Origin: Candidatus Stackebrandtia excrementipullorum | Lineage (GTDB): Bacteria > Actinomycetota > Actinomycetes > Mycobacteriales > Micromonosporaceae | NCBI GenBank assembly: GCA_019113825.1 | Contig: DXGR01000041.1 | Coordinates: 1 to 64,000, forward strand | Length of the DNA: 64,000 nt | Direction: 5' to 3' | In this document: positions 37,341 to 47,479 of the stretch, piece by piece | How the letters are laid out: every line of letters starts with the position of its first letter | Numbering within the stretch: the stretch's first letter is position 1 | Position numbers and translations under genes: made by a program | Notes under the pieces: generated by a model | Seen by the model: only the letters and a program-made list of their open reading frames with translations | Told to the model about the DNA's origin: nothing | Databases searched by the model: none

Positions 37341-38287
37341 TTCGGTTTTTGGAACCGTGGTGGCTGCTGGCGATACTGCCCGTGTTGGCCCTGATCGGTC
37401 TGTACGTGCTCGTCCAGATGCGGGGGCGTTCTTATCCTGTTCGTTTCAGCAACATCGAGCTGTTGGCGAAGATAGCGGCCAAGGGCCCCGGCTGGCGGAA
37501 GCACCTGCCGGCGGCGGTTTTGTTGGCGGGCCTGTTGGTGATGTCGACGGGAATGGCCAGGCCGTCGGTCGACTCCCAGGAGCCGACCGAGCGGGCGACG
37601 ATCGTCTTGGCGATGGACGTGTCCCTGTCGATGGAGTCGAAGGATGTGGCGCCGACTCGATTCGAGGCGATGAAGGAGGCGGCCACCGAATTCGTGGGGG
37701 AGCTGCCGGAGCAGTACAACGTGGGTTTGGTCGCATTCGCCAAAAGCGCCAACGTCGTGGTCTCCCCGACGAAGGACCGAAATCAGGTGAAGTCGGCGAT
37801 CGCGGGGTTGTCGCTGGATCGGGCTACGGCGCTGGGCGAGGCGATATTCGCGTCGCTGCAGGCGATCCAGTCTGTGCCGCCCGATGGTGTCTCCGAGTTG
37901 GCGCCGGCTCGGATTCTGTTGCTGTCGGACGGTTATCGCACCGCGGGCAGGTTGGTCGAGGACGGTGCCGAAGCGGCCAAGGCCGCCAACGTCCCGGTGT
38001 CCACGATTGCCTTCGGCACCGACGACGGAACCGTCGAGATCGAGGGGCAGCTGACGCCGGTTCCGGTCGACCGGGCGACGCTGTCGGATGTTGCCGAAGT
38101 GACCGACGGCAAGTACTACGAGGCCGCGTCGGTGGAGGAGCTTAAGGAGGTCTACTCCGATATGGGGTCCTCGATCGGACACCGCACGATCGCTGTGGAG
38201 ATCGCCCAGTGGTTCATCGGGGTGGCGCTGCTACTGGCCTTCGCCGCCGTCGTTATGAGTCTCTTGTGGACATCTAGAGTTCCTTGA
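37337..38287 (+). CDS. Membrane-anchored von Willebrand factor A protein
   Basis: A 316-residue protein with hydrophobic helices near 8-27, 58-72 and 290-312 that enclose a VWA domain. The metal-dependent adhesion site is VLAMDVSLSMES (DxSxS) with a conserved Thr and Asp in DRATALGE and LLLSDGYRT. The start is TTG 37337, overlapping the DUF58 stop (TTGA), with GAGAGGA upstream. It matches Rv1481 and acts with MoxR and DUF58 proteins. The VWA domain should lie outside or face the cytoplasm between the helices; topology is not certain. Confidence 0.92.
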   Translation: MIRFLEPWWLLAILPVLALIGLYVLVQMRGRSYPVRFSNIELLAKIAAKGPGWRKHLPAAVLLAGLLVMSTGMARPSVDSQEPTERATIVLAMDVSLSMESKDVAPTRFEAMKEAATEFVGELPEQYNVGLVAFAKSANVVVSPTKDRNQVKSAIAGLSLDRATALGEAIFASLQAIQSVPPDGVSELAPARILLLSDGYRTAGRLVEDGAEAAKAANVPVSTIAFGTDDGTVEIEGQLTPVPVDRATLSDVAEVTDGKYYEAASVEELKEVYSDMGSSIGHRTIAVEIAQWFIGVALLLAFAAVVMSLLWTSRVP

Positions 38288-38360
38288 GTGCGATGTATGA
38301 CCCTGGTTAGGGCCGTTGCGTCGCGCTGAGCGTACGATCTCAAGACGTCGTTGACCGTGA

Positions 38361-39083
<723 letters not shown>

Positions 39084-39143
39084 GCCTCGTGCGCGCCGAA
39101 CGGCGGTCCGACCTGAATCACAACTGTACATTAAGGAGCGAAT

Positions 39144-39926
39144 GTGTCCGGCTTGCTGAAGGGTAAGCGCCTGCTGATCACCGGGTTGATCACCGAGCAG
39201 TCGTTGGCGTTCGGGGTGGCGAAACTGGCCCAGCAGGAGGGCGCCGAGGTCATCTTGACCGGATTCGGTCGGTTGTCGCTGGTCAAACGCGTCGCCGCGC
39301 GGTTGCCGCAGGAACCACCGATCATCGAACTCGACGTGACCGACAACGAGCAGCTGGACAATCTGGCTGACCAGGTGAGAGAACACGTCGACGGACTGGA
39401 CGGGGTGCTCCACTCGATCGCGAACGCGCCGCAGTCGGCTTTGGGCGGCGGGTTCCTCACCGCGCCGTGGGAGGACGTCGCCAAGGCACTGCACGTGTCG
39501 ACGTACTCGTTCAAGTCACTGGCGGTGGCGACGCTGCCGTTGCTGACGCCGGGGGCCGGAATCGTCGGCATGGACTTCGACGCCAAGCAGGCGTGGCCGG
39601 TGTACGACTGGATGGGCGTCGCGAAGGCGGGTCTGGAGTCGGTGACGCGCTACCTCGCTCGGGACCTCGGCCCCAAGGGCATCAGGGTGAACCTGGTGGC
39701 CGCAGGGCCTCAGCGCACCATGGCCGCCAAGTCCATTCCGGGCTTCGGCCAGTTCGAGGAGGCCTGGCAGAAACAGGCCCCGCTAGGGTGGGATCTCACC
39801 GATACCACGGCGGTCGCCAAGGCCGCGGTCATGCTCATGTCGGACTGGTTCCCGGCAACCACGGGCGAGATCGTTCACGTGGACGGTGGCTTCCACGCGG
39901 TAGGCGTTCCGGTCGCCGACGCCTGA
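39144..39926 (+). CDS. inhA: Enoyl-ACP reductase (InhA/FabI type)
   Basis: It makes the last reduction in each elongation cycle of fatty-acid synthesis using NADH and is the target of isoniazid and triclosan in mycobacteria. The 260-residue protein begins LLKGKRLLITGLITEQSLAFGVA, a typical InhA dinucleotide site, and has the catalytic Tyr154 and Lys161 in VYDWMGVAKA. The segment SIANAPQSALGG matches the inhibitor-contact region. The start is GTG 39144 behind a strong AAGGAG. It is followed by hemH as in M. tuberculosis. Confidence 0.95.
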   Translation: MSGLLKGKRLLITGLITEQSLAFGVAKLAQQEGAEVILTGFGRLSLVKRVAARLPQEPPIIELDVTDNEQLDNLADQVREHVDGLDGVLHSIANAPQSALGGGFLTAPWEDVAKALHVSTYSFKSLAVATLPLLTPGAGIVGMDFDAKQAWPVYDWMGVAKAGLESVTRYLARDLGPKGIRVNLVAAGPQRTMAAKSIPGFGQFEEAWQKQAPLGWDLTDTTAVAKAAVMLMSDWFPATTGEIVHVDGGFHAVGVPVADA

Positions 39927-39987
39927 TGGACGTAAAGTACGCCCCGTTGGGAGACCAGGACAGGATATTTCGGGACTCAATGACCTC

Positions 39988-41019
39988 ATGACCTACGACG
40001 CTTTGCTCATCCTCTCGTTCGGCGGACCGGAGGGCCCGTCGGATGTGCTCCCGTTTCTCCGCAATGTCACTCGGGGACGTGGTGTCCCCGAGGAGCGGTT
40101 GGCGGAGGTCGCCGAGCACTATTACCACTTCGACGGCGTGTCTCCCATAAACCAGTGGTGTCGGTCGTTGATACAGGCTCTGCAGGCCGACTTCGCCGCC
40201 AACGGAGTCAACCTGCCGATTTACTGGGGCAACCGAAACTGGCCTCCCATGCTGGTCGACGCGGTGCAGCGGATGGCCGGTGACGGTGTCCAACGCGCCT
40301 TGGCGTTCACCACCAGCGCATACGGGTCGTACTCCTCCTGTCGGCAGTATCTGGAGGATCTGGCGGCGGCGCGCGCGGCGGTCGGGAGCAAAGCACCGGC
40401 CATCGACAAGATCAGGCACTTTTTCGACCACCCGGGTTTCGTGGAACCGTTCGCCGACCACCTGAAGAACGCCGTCGACGGCATACCGGCCGAATCGAAG
40501 GACAACGCGCGCGTCGTGTTCACGGCGCACTCGATTCCCACCACCATGAACGACGTATCCGCTCCCGAGGGCGCCCGTTACAGCGACCAGGTGGTGGAGA
40601 CTGCGGGGCTGGTCATGGAGGCCGCCGGATGCAGCCTCCCGTATGACGTGGTGTGGCAGTCGAGATCCGGTCCGGCGGAGGCGTCGTGGCTGGAACCCGA
40701 CATCAACGACCATCTCAAGCAACTGGCCGTCGACGGGGTGTCCGCGGTGGTGGTCTCTCCGATCGGATTTGTCAGCGACCACCTGGAAGTTCTGTGGGAC
40801 CTCGATATCGAGGCCAAGGAGACGGCGGTCGGACTGGGTATGCACTATCAGCGGGCGGGAACGCCCGGTCTGGACGCCCGCCTGGTCACGATGATTCGTG
40901 AGCTGGTTGCCGAACGTACCGACGGGGTGGCCGTCAAGCGGCTGGGCAAACTCCCGCTGTGGAACCCGAACGACGACGGTTGTTGTCCGGCTCGTAAACC
41001 ACCGGCCCCGGGGCGCTGA
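39988..41019 (+). CDS. hemH: Ferrochelatase (coproporphyrin type)
   Basis: It inserts iron into coproporphyrin III (or protoporphyrin) in haem synthesis. The 343-residue protein shows LLILSFGGPEGPSDVLPFL, TTSAYGSYSSCRQY, the catalytic His in VFTAHSIPTTM and Glu in SPIGFVSDHLEVLWDLD. Actinobacterial enzymes use the coproporphyrin route and often carry a 2Fe-2S cluster; here CRQY and the C-terminal GCCPARK may supply some ligands, which I cannot confirm. Start ATG 39988 follows inhA by 61 bases, matching the Rv1484-Rv1485 order. Confidence 0.95.
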   Translation: MTYDALLILSFGGPEGPSDVLPFLRNVTRGRGVPEERLAEVAEHYYHFDGVSPINQWCRSLIQALQADFAANGVNLPIYWGNRNWPPMLVDAVQRMAGDGVQRALAFTTSAYGSYSSCRQYLEDLAAARAAVGSKAPAIDKIRHFFDHPGFVEPFADHLKNAVDGIPAESKDNARVVFTAHSIPTTMNDVSAPEGARYSDQVVETAGLVMEAAGCSLPYDVVWQSRSGPAEASWLEPDINDHLKQLAVDGVSAVVVSPIGFVSDHLEVLWDLDIEAKETAVGLGMHYQRAGTPGLDARLVTMIRELVAERTDGVAVKRLGKLPLWNPNDDGCCPARKPPAPGR

Positions 41020-41021
41020 CC

Positions 41022-41798
41022 GTGGAACGCATCCCTGCCCGCCCGTCGATCAGGTTGGTTCCCTGGTTGCGGGCGTGGCGGGCGGGGACGGTGTCTCTCG
41101 ACGACGTTGTCGAGGTGATGTCGGCGGCGAGCCTGGCCGAGGTGGACCAGCACGTGGTCGATGCCGACGCCGACGTGGTGTTGCCTTGTTCGTTGCACGA
41201 CGGCTTGGCCCCGTTGTCGCGGGTGGACGCCGATGAGATCCGTCTCGTGCTGCCCGTGCCGGGGGATGTGCGCGGATTGCCGCGAAAGGGCGGTTTTACG
41301 GAGCAGGCCTTGGGCAGCGCCGAAGCGATACGGGCCGGCGATTTCGGGCTGGTGGCACGCTGGGAACAGCATACGTCCGGATCAGGCGACACCTGGCACA
41401 CGTTGACGTGGTGGCGTCATCGCCTCCCCGGGGGGCTCGTGGAGGTCGAAACCATGAGCGTCGGTGAGGCCGACATGGCGCTGACCGAGGCGTTGAGGGA
41501 GGCCACGCGTGCGCTTGATGCGTTGGACGTGGCGGCGTGGAACGGAAAGGCTGCGAACCAGAACGGGCTGCGTGACGTCACAGCACGTCAGCTGCCGGTT
41601 GGCTTCGATACCCGGGCGCGGCTGCTGTACGAACGCGCGGTGCTGTTGGACCATGCGTTGGAGCTGGCTCGCCAGGATGCGATGGGCGGAGCCGTCAGCG
41701 CCTTCGAGGCACAGGCGCGCCTTGAGGCATTGCGCCCGTTGGCGGCCGCCTGTAGGGCAGCGGTGGGAGCTGCTTGCCATGCTCGGATACGTTTGTAG
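41022..41798 (+). CDS. Conserved hypothetical protein (Rv1486c-position)
   Basis: A 258-residue soluble protein of unknown function. The first third is rich in hydrophobic residues and has the run VEVMSAASLAEVDQHVVD; the middle holds LVARWEQHTSGSGDTWHTLTWWRHRLPGGLVEVETMSVGEAD; the C-terminal part is helical (LLYERAVLLDHALELARQDAMGGAV). There are no membrane segments or known motifs. Start GTG 41022 lies 2 bases after the hemH stop, so it is co-transcribed. In M. tuberculosis a hypothetical gene stands at the same place, in the opposite direction. Confidence 0.8.
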   Translation: MERIPARPSIRLVPWLRAWRAGTVSLDDVVEVMSAASLAEVDQHVVDADADVVLPCSLHDGLAPLSRVDADEIRLVLPVPGDVRGLPRKGGFTEQALGSAEAIRAGDFGLVARWEQHTSGSGDTWHTLTWWRHRLPGGLVEVETMSVGEADMALTEALREATRALDALDVAAWNGKAANQNGLRDVTARQLPVGFDTRARLLYERAVLLDHALELARQDAMGGAVSAFEAQARLEALRPLAAACRAAVGAACHARIRL

Positions 41799-41858
41799 GC
41801 AGGCCGCACCGACCATCCGGCGTATGCGGAATCATTTAATTCATGACAGGCTAAATAA

Positions 41859-42293
41859 GTGGAGTGGACAATTTGGCTCGTGGTAGCCGTAGCGTTGGGG
41901 ATCGCTGAACTTCTCAGCCTGACGTTTGTGCTGCTCATGGTTGCGGGTGGTGCGGCGGCGGCGGCCGTCGCCGCGGGTCTGGGAGCGCCCCTGGAGATTC
42001 AAGGCCTCGTTTTCGTGGCGGTCTCGACGTTGTCACTGATCCTGGTGCGCCCTGTCGCGAAGAAATGGCGTGAAGGTCACGTCAACGCCGCCGACTCGAT
42101 CGGCCTGGAGGCGCTGAAAGGCGGTCCCGCACTGGTGCTGGAACGCGTCGACAACCACGGCGGCCTGGTCAAAGTCGACGGCGATGTATGGACGGCCCGA
42201 GCCTTCGACGGTGATCAGGTGTTGGAACCGGGAGAAGAAGTGAACGTAGTGGAGATCCGCGGAGCGACCGCGTTGGTTTGGAGGCAGACATAA
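41859..42293 (+). CDS. NfeD-like membrane protein
   Basis: A 144-residue protein with two or three hydrophobic segments (about 3-28, 30-45 and 50-64) and a C-terminal OB-fold domain (about 85-140, LVLERVDNHGGLVKVDGDVWTARAFDG). Short NfeD proteins pair with SPFH proteins and are believed to help them form membrane microdomains. Start GTG 41859 has no good ribosome binding site; AT-rich DNA before it may be the promoter. The stop overlaps the SPFH start (TAATG). It corresponds to Rv1487. Confidence 0.9.
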   Translation: MEWTIWLVVAVALGIAELLSLTFVLLMVAGGAAAAAVAAGLGAPLEIQGLVFVAVSTLSLILVRPVAKKWREGHVNAADSIGLEALKGGPALVLERVDNHGGLVKVDGDVWTARAFDGDQVLEPGEEVNVVEIRGATALVWRQT

Positions 42294-43501
42294 TGAACGA
42301 TTCGGTTGCGCTGATTTTTCTGGCGCTGATCGGGCTGTTGGTGGTGATCGCGTTCTTCAAAATGGTTCGCATCGTCCCGCAGCAGCAGGAATTCATTGTG
42401 GAGCGTCTAGGTAAATACAACAAGACCTTGACGCCGGGTATGAACTTTCTGGTTCCGTTTCTGGACTCGGTGCGCGGAAAAATCGACAAGCGTGAGCAGG
42501 TGGTGAGTTTCCCGCCGCAGCCGGTGATCACCTCCGACAACCTTGTGGTGTCGATCGACACCGTCATCTACTACATGGTCACCGACTCGGTGCGCGCTAC
42601 CTACGCGATCTCCAACTACCTGCAAGGTGTTGAGCAGCTGACCGTGACAACGCTGCGTAACGTCGTCGGTTCGATGGACCTGGAAACCGCTCTCACCAGC
42701 CGTGACACGATCAACAGCGCGCTGCGGGTGGTCCTGGACGAAGCCACCGGCAAATGGGGGATCAAGGTCACGCGAGTCGAGATCAAGGCCATCGACCCCC
42801 CGCCCAGCGTCCGCGACTCCATGGAGAAGCAGATGCGTGCCGAGCGTGACAAGCGTGCGGCGATTTTGACCGCCGAAGGTAGCCGTCAATCCCAGATCCT
42901 GCAGGCCGAGGGTGAGCAGGAGGCCGCGGTTCTACGGGCCAAGGGTGACCGACAGGCTCGCATCCTGCAGGCGGAGGGGCAGAGTAAGGCCATCGAGACG
43001 GTCTTCTCCTCGATTCACCGCTCGAACCCGGACGAAAAGCTGTTGGCCTACCAGTACTTGCAAACCTTGCCTCAGATCGCCGCCGGCGCGTCCAACAAGG
43101 TGTGGGTGGTTCCGGCCGAACTCACACGTGCCCTGGACGCCTTTGGCAGCGCGATGGGGGGTATGGCCGGAAACCTGTCGTCGTCGGCTTCGAGCCCGGC
43201 CCCGGCCCCTGCGAGGGCCGAGGAGACCGCAGACGAGAAGGCTGACGACGACACCGATGCCACCGACGTGGTCGACCAGACGACCGAAGACGACACCGAC
43301 GTCGCCGAAACGAACCAGCTCGACGCGTCGCCGCACGTTTCACCGTCCGACTACACGGCTCAGCAGGCAGCTCAGCAGGTGTTGAACCAGCCGCCGGCCA
43401 CCGGTTCGGCTCCGGTGCCGCCTCCGCCGCCGATCGGTGGTACGGCTCCGTTGCCGCCGCCCGCCGGGCCCGGTGCGCCGCCGCCTCCGCCACCGGTTTA
43501 G
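42293..43501 (+). CDS. SPFH/stomatin-like membrane protein
   Basis: A 402-residue protein with an N-terminal membrane anchor (about 5-24), an SPFH domain (VPQQQEFIVERLGKYNKTLTPG to AIDPPPSVRDSMEKQM), a coiled coil of Glu/Ala/Arg repeats (AEGSRQSQILQAEGEQEAAV) and a 100-residue tail rich in Asp/Glu and then Pro/Gly. Such proteins form large membrane assemblies. I chose ATG 42293, where GGAGG is well placed, rather than the ATG 15 bases upstream. The acid and Pro-rich tail is longer than usual. It corresponds to Rv1488. Confidence 0.93.
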   Translation: MNDSVALIFLALIGLLVVIAFFKMVRIVPQQQEFIVERLGKYNKTLTPGMNFLVPFLDSVRGKIDKREQVVSFPPQPVITSDNLVVSIDTVIYYMVTDSVRATYAISNYLQGVEQLTVTTLRNVVGSMDLETALTSRDTINSALRVVLDEATGKWGIKVTRVEIKAIDPPPSVRDSMEKQMRAERDKRAAILTAEGSRQSQILQAEGEQEAAVLRAKGDRQARILQAEGQSKAIETVFSSIHRSNPDEKLLAYQYLQTLPQIAAGASNKVWVVPAELTRALDAFGSAMGGMAGNLSSSASSPAPAPARAEETADEKADDDTDATDVVDQTTEDDTDVAETNQLDASPHVSPSDYTAQQAAQQVLNQPPATGSAPVPPPPPIGGTAPLPPPAGPGAPPPPPPV

Positions 43502-43509
43502 TCATCCAC

Positions 43510-43541
43510 AACCCCGGAAACACCTTGGTGTTTCCGGGGTT
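43510..43541. terminator. Bidirectional terminator between SPFH and kinase genes
   Basis: A perfect 15-bp stem (AACCCCGGAAACACC and its complement) with a TT loop lies between the SPFH stop and the end of the reverse-strand kinase, overlapping the last base of the kinase gene. Confidence 0.9.
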
Positions 43542-44974
43542 CATATTTGTTCGGGCCCGGGGGAATCGCCGACCGGTGCCAGCGGCAACAGCACGCGCAC
43601 GGTCGTGCCGACACCGTGGTTGCTGTGAAGTTCCACGGTGCCGTCGTGGCTCTCCACGATCGACCGGACGATGGACAAGCCCAAACCCGTGCCGCCGGTG
43701 TCACGGGATCGTGAATCGTCGGGTCGATAAAATCGGTCGAAGACTCGGTGCCGGTGCTCTGGAGCGATGCCCGGGCCGTTGTCCGACACCGACAGGACTG
43801 CGCGTCCGAGATGTTCCTCGGCGGTCACGTGAACCCGAGTGCCCGGTGGCGTGTGGTTTCGCGCGTTGGTCAACAGGTTGCCGATGACCTGCCGAAGTCG
43901 AGCGTCGTGGCCTTCGATGATCAGCGGGACGGCCGAGTGCACCGTGATGTCGCGTTCATTGTCGGACGCGCGCGCGTCGTCGACCGCGTCGTACGCCAAC
44001 TGACGCAGGTCAAGACGCCGCCGGGACGGATTTTTCTCTTGGTCCAAACGGGCCAGAAGCAGCAGATCGTCGACCAAGGCCGCCATACGGTGGCTTTCGC
44101 CTCGGATCCGGCCCATTGCGCGGTCCAACGCCGGTCCGGGAGGCGTACCCCCCGATTCGTACAGTTCGGCGTAGCCGCTGATGGCCGCCAGAGGGGTCCG
44201 CAGTTCATGGGACGCATCGGCGACGAACCGGCGTAGTCGCACCTGTTGCGCGTCTCGTTGCGTAATCGCATCGACGAGTTTGGACACCATGATGTTCAAG
44301 GCGGTCGCGAGTTTGTCGATCTCGGTGCGTTCACCGTGGGCGGGGAGTCGTCGGGAAAGGTCACCGTCGGCGACGGCCACCGCGGCGTCGATCATGTTCG
44401 TGACGGGCCTGAGCCCTCTGCGGGTCAGCCACCAGGCGATCGTGATACCCACGACCAGCACCACGGCGATCGTGATCACCATGACGGACATGAGGCGCTT
44501 CTGCACCGCATCGACCTCGACGAGCGGTATGGCCGCGATCATCGTCGTGGGTTTGGCCCGCAGGTCGGGTGCGAAAAGGGGACGAATGTCGCTGGCCAGG
44601 ATCCGATATTGGACGTTGGAGACCGATGAGTCGACCGTAATGGGCTCGGGGGTGGGATCGGGCGCCCGCGACAAAGCAGGGAGCGGCAGCGGATCGTCGG
44701 AGTAGCCCGCAGGAACGGTGTGCAACAGTTCGCCGTCGGAGCCGAAGAACATGACCGCCACCGTCTGCGGCGCGGCCGGTTCGGCACTGTTGACGGCGGT
44801 TATCTCGTCGGTGGTGATGATACGACCGGCCTGGTGGACGAACTCGCCCAGCTGATTGTCGATGCGGCTGGTCATGACCTGGGTCACCCCACCGATGGCG
44901 ACCGAACCGATGACGAAGGTGGCCACACACAACAGTGCCGCCATCGCCAGGATCAAACGGGTTTTGATCGCCAT
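43541..44974 (-). CDS. Sensor histidine kinase, OmpR/EnvZ type
   Basis: A 477-residue membrane kinase. Helix 1 is at about 7-30 and helix 2 at about 162-183, enclosing an outside sensor domain of about 130 residues. A HAMP linker follows (RGLRPVTNMIDAAVAVADGDLSRRLP), then HisKA with His256 in ADASHELRTPLAAISG, the N-box NLLTNARNHTP, and G-boxes DNGPGIA and GGTGLGLSIV. The start is ATG 44974 with GGAGCG upstream. It lies 52 bases after its response regulator, in the same unit. The signal is unknown; the layout resembles TcrY-type kinases. Confidence 0.94.
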   Translation of the reverse strand: MAIKTRLILAMAALLCVATFVIGSVAIGGVTQVMTSRIDNQLGEFVHQAGRIITTDEITAVNSAEPAAPQTVAVMFFGSDGELLHTVPAGYSDDPLPLPALSRAPDPTPEPITVDSSVSNVQYRILASDIRPLFAPDLRAKPTTMIAAIPLVEVDAVQKRLMSVMVITIAVVLVVGITIAWWLTRRGLRPVTNMIDAAVAVADGDLSRRLPAHGERTEIDKLATALNIMVSKLVDAITQRDAQQVRLRRFVADASHELRTPLAAISGYAELYESGGTPPGPALDRAMGRIRGESHRMAALVDDLLLLARLDQEKNPSRRRLDLRQLAYDAVDDARASDNERDITVHSAVPLIIEGHDARLRQVIGNLLTNARNHTPPGTRVHVTAEEHLGRAVLSVSDNGPGIAPEHRHRVFDRFYRPDDSRSRDTGGTGLGLSIVRSIVESHDGTVELHSNHGVGTTVRVLLPLAPVGDSPGPEQI

Positions 44975-45026
44975 GGTGGGGGTACGCTCCTCGTTTTCGG
45001 GCAGCCCGGTGTTGGCGTCGGTCGGC

Positions 45027-45827
45027 CTATGGCCGGGGCACGCGGAGGATGTACCCCACGCCCCGCACCGTGTGAATCAACGGCGGCTGGTGGATGTCGA
45101 TCTTTCGACGAAGGTAGGAAATATACGTCTCGACTATCGAAGAATCCGCTTCCAGGTCGTACCCCCACACATGACGCAGCAGATCGGTACGCGACAGGAC
45201 TTTGTTGCTGTTGGTGGCGAGATGGTGAAGAAGCCGAAATTCGGTGGGAGACAAATCGATAGGAGCGCTCCCGCGCCACACCTGACGCGATTCCATGTCG
45301 ATGACGATGTCGGCCACGGCGATCGTGTTGGCGTGGGCGACCTTCCCGCCCAATGTGCGCCGCAGGACCGCCTCCACCCGTAGGCACAGTTCCTCCAGAC
45401 GAAACGGTTTCGTCAGGTAGTCGTCGCCTCCGGCGCCGAAACCGTCCCGAAGGTCGGTGGGGGCGTCGCGTGCGGTCAAGAAGACGATCGGTACCTGGTG
45501 ACCGGCCGCGCGCAGTCGCGCGGCGACCACGAAACCGTTGAAGTCGGGAAGGTTGACATCCAAAACCACCAGGTCCGGGCGACTGCGGGTTACCGCGGCC
45601 ATCGCCTCGGACCCCGAGCGTGCCACCTCGACCTCGTACCCGGCGAACTCGAGTGAATCCAGCAGCAGATCGGCCAACACGGGCTCGTCGTCGACGACAA
45701 GCAGCTTGACCGGTGAGCCGTCACCGCGGCGGGGGACGGATGTTCGTGCAGCTGTTGTCTTAGGCGTCTGGTGAGGGAGGGGATGCGGGAAAGCGGCACT
45801 CGCATCGCCCAGAGCGTGATCTGCCAT
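45027..45827 (-). CDS. OmpR-family response regulator
   Basis: A 266-residue regulator, partner of the kinase at 43541. An unusual N-terminal extension of about 40 residues (basic, Pro/Thr-rich) precedes the receiver domain (KLLVVDDEP). The phospho-acceptor is Asp90 (VVLDVNLP) and the Lys is 140. A winged-helix DNA-binding domain ends the protein (LSPTEFRLLHHLATNSNKVLSRTDLLRHVWG..., VRGVGYILR). I chose ATG 45827: a -10-like CACAAT lies 6 bases upstream and no start codon exists closer to the receiver. GTG 45845 is the alternative. Confidence 0.93.
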   Translation of the reverse strand: MADHALGDASAAFPHPLPHQTPKTTAARTSVPRRGDGSPVKLLVVDDEPVLADLLLDSLEFAGYEVEVARSGSEAMAAVTRSRPDLVVLDVNLPDFNGFVVAARLRAAGHQVPIVFLTARDAPTDLRDGFGAGGDDYLTKPFRLEELCLRVEAVLRRTLGGKVAHANTIAVADIVIDMESRQVWRGSAPIDLSPTEFRLLHHLATNSNKVLSRTDLLRHVWGYDLEADSSIVETYISYLRRKIDIHQPPLIHTVRGVGYILRVPRP

Positions 45828-45908
45828 CACCCTATTGTGGCGCACCGACTCTCGACGACAAGCGGGCGATCATGGGAGCAGCCCTTGTCGCCGGTGCTTA
45901 TCAACCGT

Positions 45909-46640
45909 TCAGCCGATGTGTCGTGCGTTTTCCATGGCTGCGCGTCGCACCAGGTCGGACGTGTCACTGTTGCGGCAGATCACCACCGATCCGCCCACCG
46001 CCAAGGGGACCAGAAGCCAGTCGAGGGGGCGTAGCCTCTCGCCGGAAAACATCACGCGGTCGGCCGGGCCGACGCCCAGTTCGCCGGCTCGGTCGGCTGC
46101 CAATTGCACCAGTCGGCGTTGCGTCACCGTCTCCCCCTGAGGCAAACCCACCAGCGCGAGTCCGTCTCCGCCGACACCGCCGGGGGGAGTGAAGTGATCG
46201 CCGTGTGCGCGTACCTCGGTCAGGAAGTCGTCGGCACCGGCGGCGTCGGCAGCGGTCGCCTCATCGCCTCGAAGGCCCATGGCCAACGGCGCCAACGACA
46301 CTGCGTACCGCGATGGGGCGTCGACATCGTCGTCGAGACGGTCCACCGCGACAAATGCGACGTCGGTGGCCGCTTCTCCGTGGTCGACGGCCACGCCCGC
46401 GTGCCAGCAGGCGATCATGACCACCCCGGTGAGCCAATGCGGGGGCATCGCCACCGATGCGACGTCGCCCGGCTGACACCCCGCGTCGTCGACGAGCAGG
46501 TTCGCCGTCTTGGCGATCCAGTTGGCGAAGGTCGCGTATGAGAGTTCGGTGCACTCGCCGGTCGCGTCGTCGTAGTAGGTGATGAACGGGCGGGTCGCAT
46601 CGATGTCGGCGGCACGTTCGAAAACAGTGGCGATGTCCAT
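45909..46640 (-). CDS. TIGR03089-family protein (truncated AMP-binding-like)
   Basis: A 243-residue protein resembling the N-terminal part of an acyl-AMP synthetase: FITYYDDATGECTELSYATFANWIAKTANLLVDDAGCQPGD near the start, and an interior GETVTQRRLVQLAA. The ATP-binding P-loop STGxPK of true ligases is absent, so activity is unlikely. It matches, from memory, the actinobacterial family TIGR03089 of unknown role. Start ATG 46640 (MDIATVFERA) is the natural one; the frame upstream adds MGDNRR. It shares strand with the ABC genes upstream. Confidence 0.78.
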   Translation of the reverse strand: MDIATVFERAADIDATRPFITYYDDATGECTELSYATFANWIAKTANLLVDDAGCQPGDVASVAMPPHWLTGVVMIACWHAGVAVDHGEAATDVAFVAVDRLDDDVDAPSRYAVSLAPLAMGLRGDEATAADAAGADDFLTEVRAHGDHFTPPGGVGGDGLALVGLPQGETVTQRRLVQLAADRAGELGVGPADRVMFSGERLRPLDWLLVPLAVGGSVVICRNSDTSDLVRRAAMENARHIG

Positions 46641-46741
46641 TCGGCGATTGTCGCCCAAGACGGACCTTCCGTGGCATTCAGGTGGAGACCCGGTTCGTAC
46701 CGTCGGTCGAATCCGGGCGAAAAAGCGGCACGGTCGACCTG

Positions 46742-47479
46742 CTAACGGCTGCGGCGGCGTAGTGTCAACGCGCTGAGCAGCAACGCCGCGATGGCGCAGC
46801 AGACCACGACGATCAGGTCACGCACCAGCGTTTCGGTCAATTCGGTGTGTGCCCCCACCTCCAGCAACGCCTCGACGGCGTACGTGAGAGGCAGCGTGTC
46901 GGCGACCCCCTGCAACCACCCGGCCATCTCCGTGCGCGGCCAGATCAAGCCGCACAACAGCACCTGCGGCAACACCACGGCCGGCATGAATTGCACGGCC
47001 TGGAATTCGCTGTGGGCGAACGCCGAGACCAACAGGCCCAGAGCCACCCCCAAAACGGCGTTGGCGACGGCTATGAGGACGACCAACCATTCGGAGCCCT
47101 TCGTGGTCACATCGAGCAACCCGTACAACACCGTAGTGGCCACGGCGGCCTGCAACGTGGCCGCCAGGCAGAACGCGATGGCGTAACCGGAGATCAGATC
47201 GATCTTGTGCACGGGAGTGGACAGGAGACGCTCCAGCGTTCCACCCGTGCGCTCACGCAGCATCGTGACGCTCGTGACCAAAAACATCGACACGAATGGA
47301 AACACGCCCACCATCACCAAGCCCACCCGGTTGAACGTTTCCGGATCGGAGTTCATGACGTAACGCAGCAGAATCAGCAGTGCCGTCGGCACTACGAGAA
47401 TCAACGCGAGGGTGCGGCGGTCGTGGCGCAGTTGAGTGAGGACCCGAACCGCCGTCGCCGTGGTCATGCGAAACGACAT
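46742..47479 (-). CDS. ABC-2 type exporter membrane protein
   Basis: A 245-residue ABC-2 permease with six hydrophobic segments. TLALILVVPTALLILLRYVM leads, VTMLRERTGGTLERLLSTPVHKIDLISGY is the family segment between helices 2 and 3, and FMPAVVLPQVLLCGLIWPRTEMAGWLQGVADTLPLTYAVEAL holds the re-entrant helix region. The start ATG 47479 overlaps the ATPase stop by one base (TGATG). It would pump drugs or lipids out with the ATPase encoded upstream. The protein looks intact. Confidence 0.92.
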   Translation of the reverse strand: MSFRMTTATAVRVLTQLRHDRRTLALILVVPTALLILLRYVMNSDPETFNRVGLVMVGVFPFVSMFLVTSVTMLRERTGGTLERLLSTPVHKIDLISGYAIAFCLAATLQAAVATTVLYGLLDVTTKGSEWLVVLIAVANAVLGVALGLLVSAFAHSEFQAVQFMPAVVLPQVLLCGLIWPRTEMAGWLQGVADTLPLTYAVEALLEVGAHTELTETLVRDLIVVVCCAIAALLLSALTLRRRSR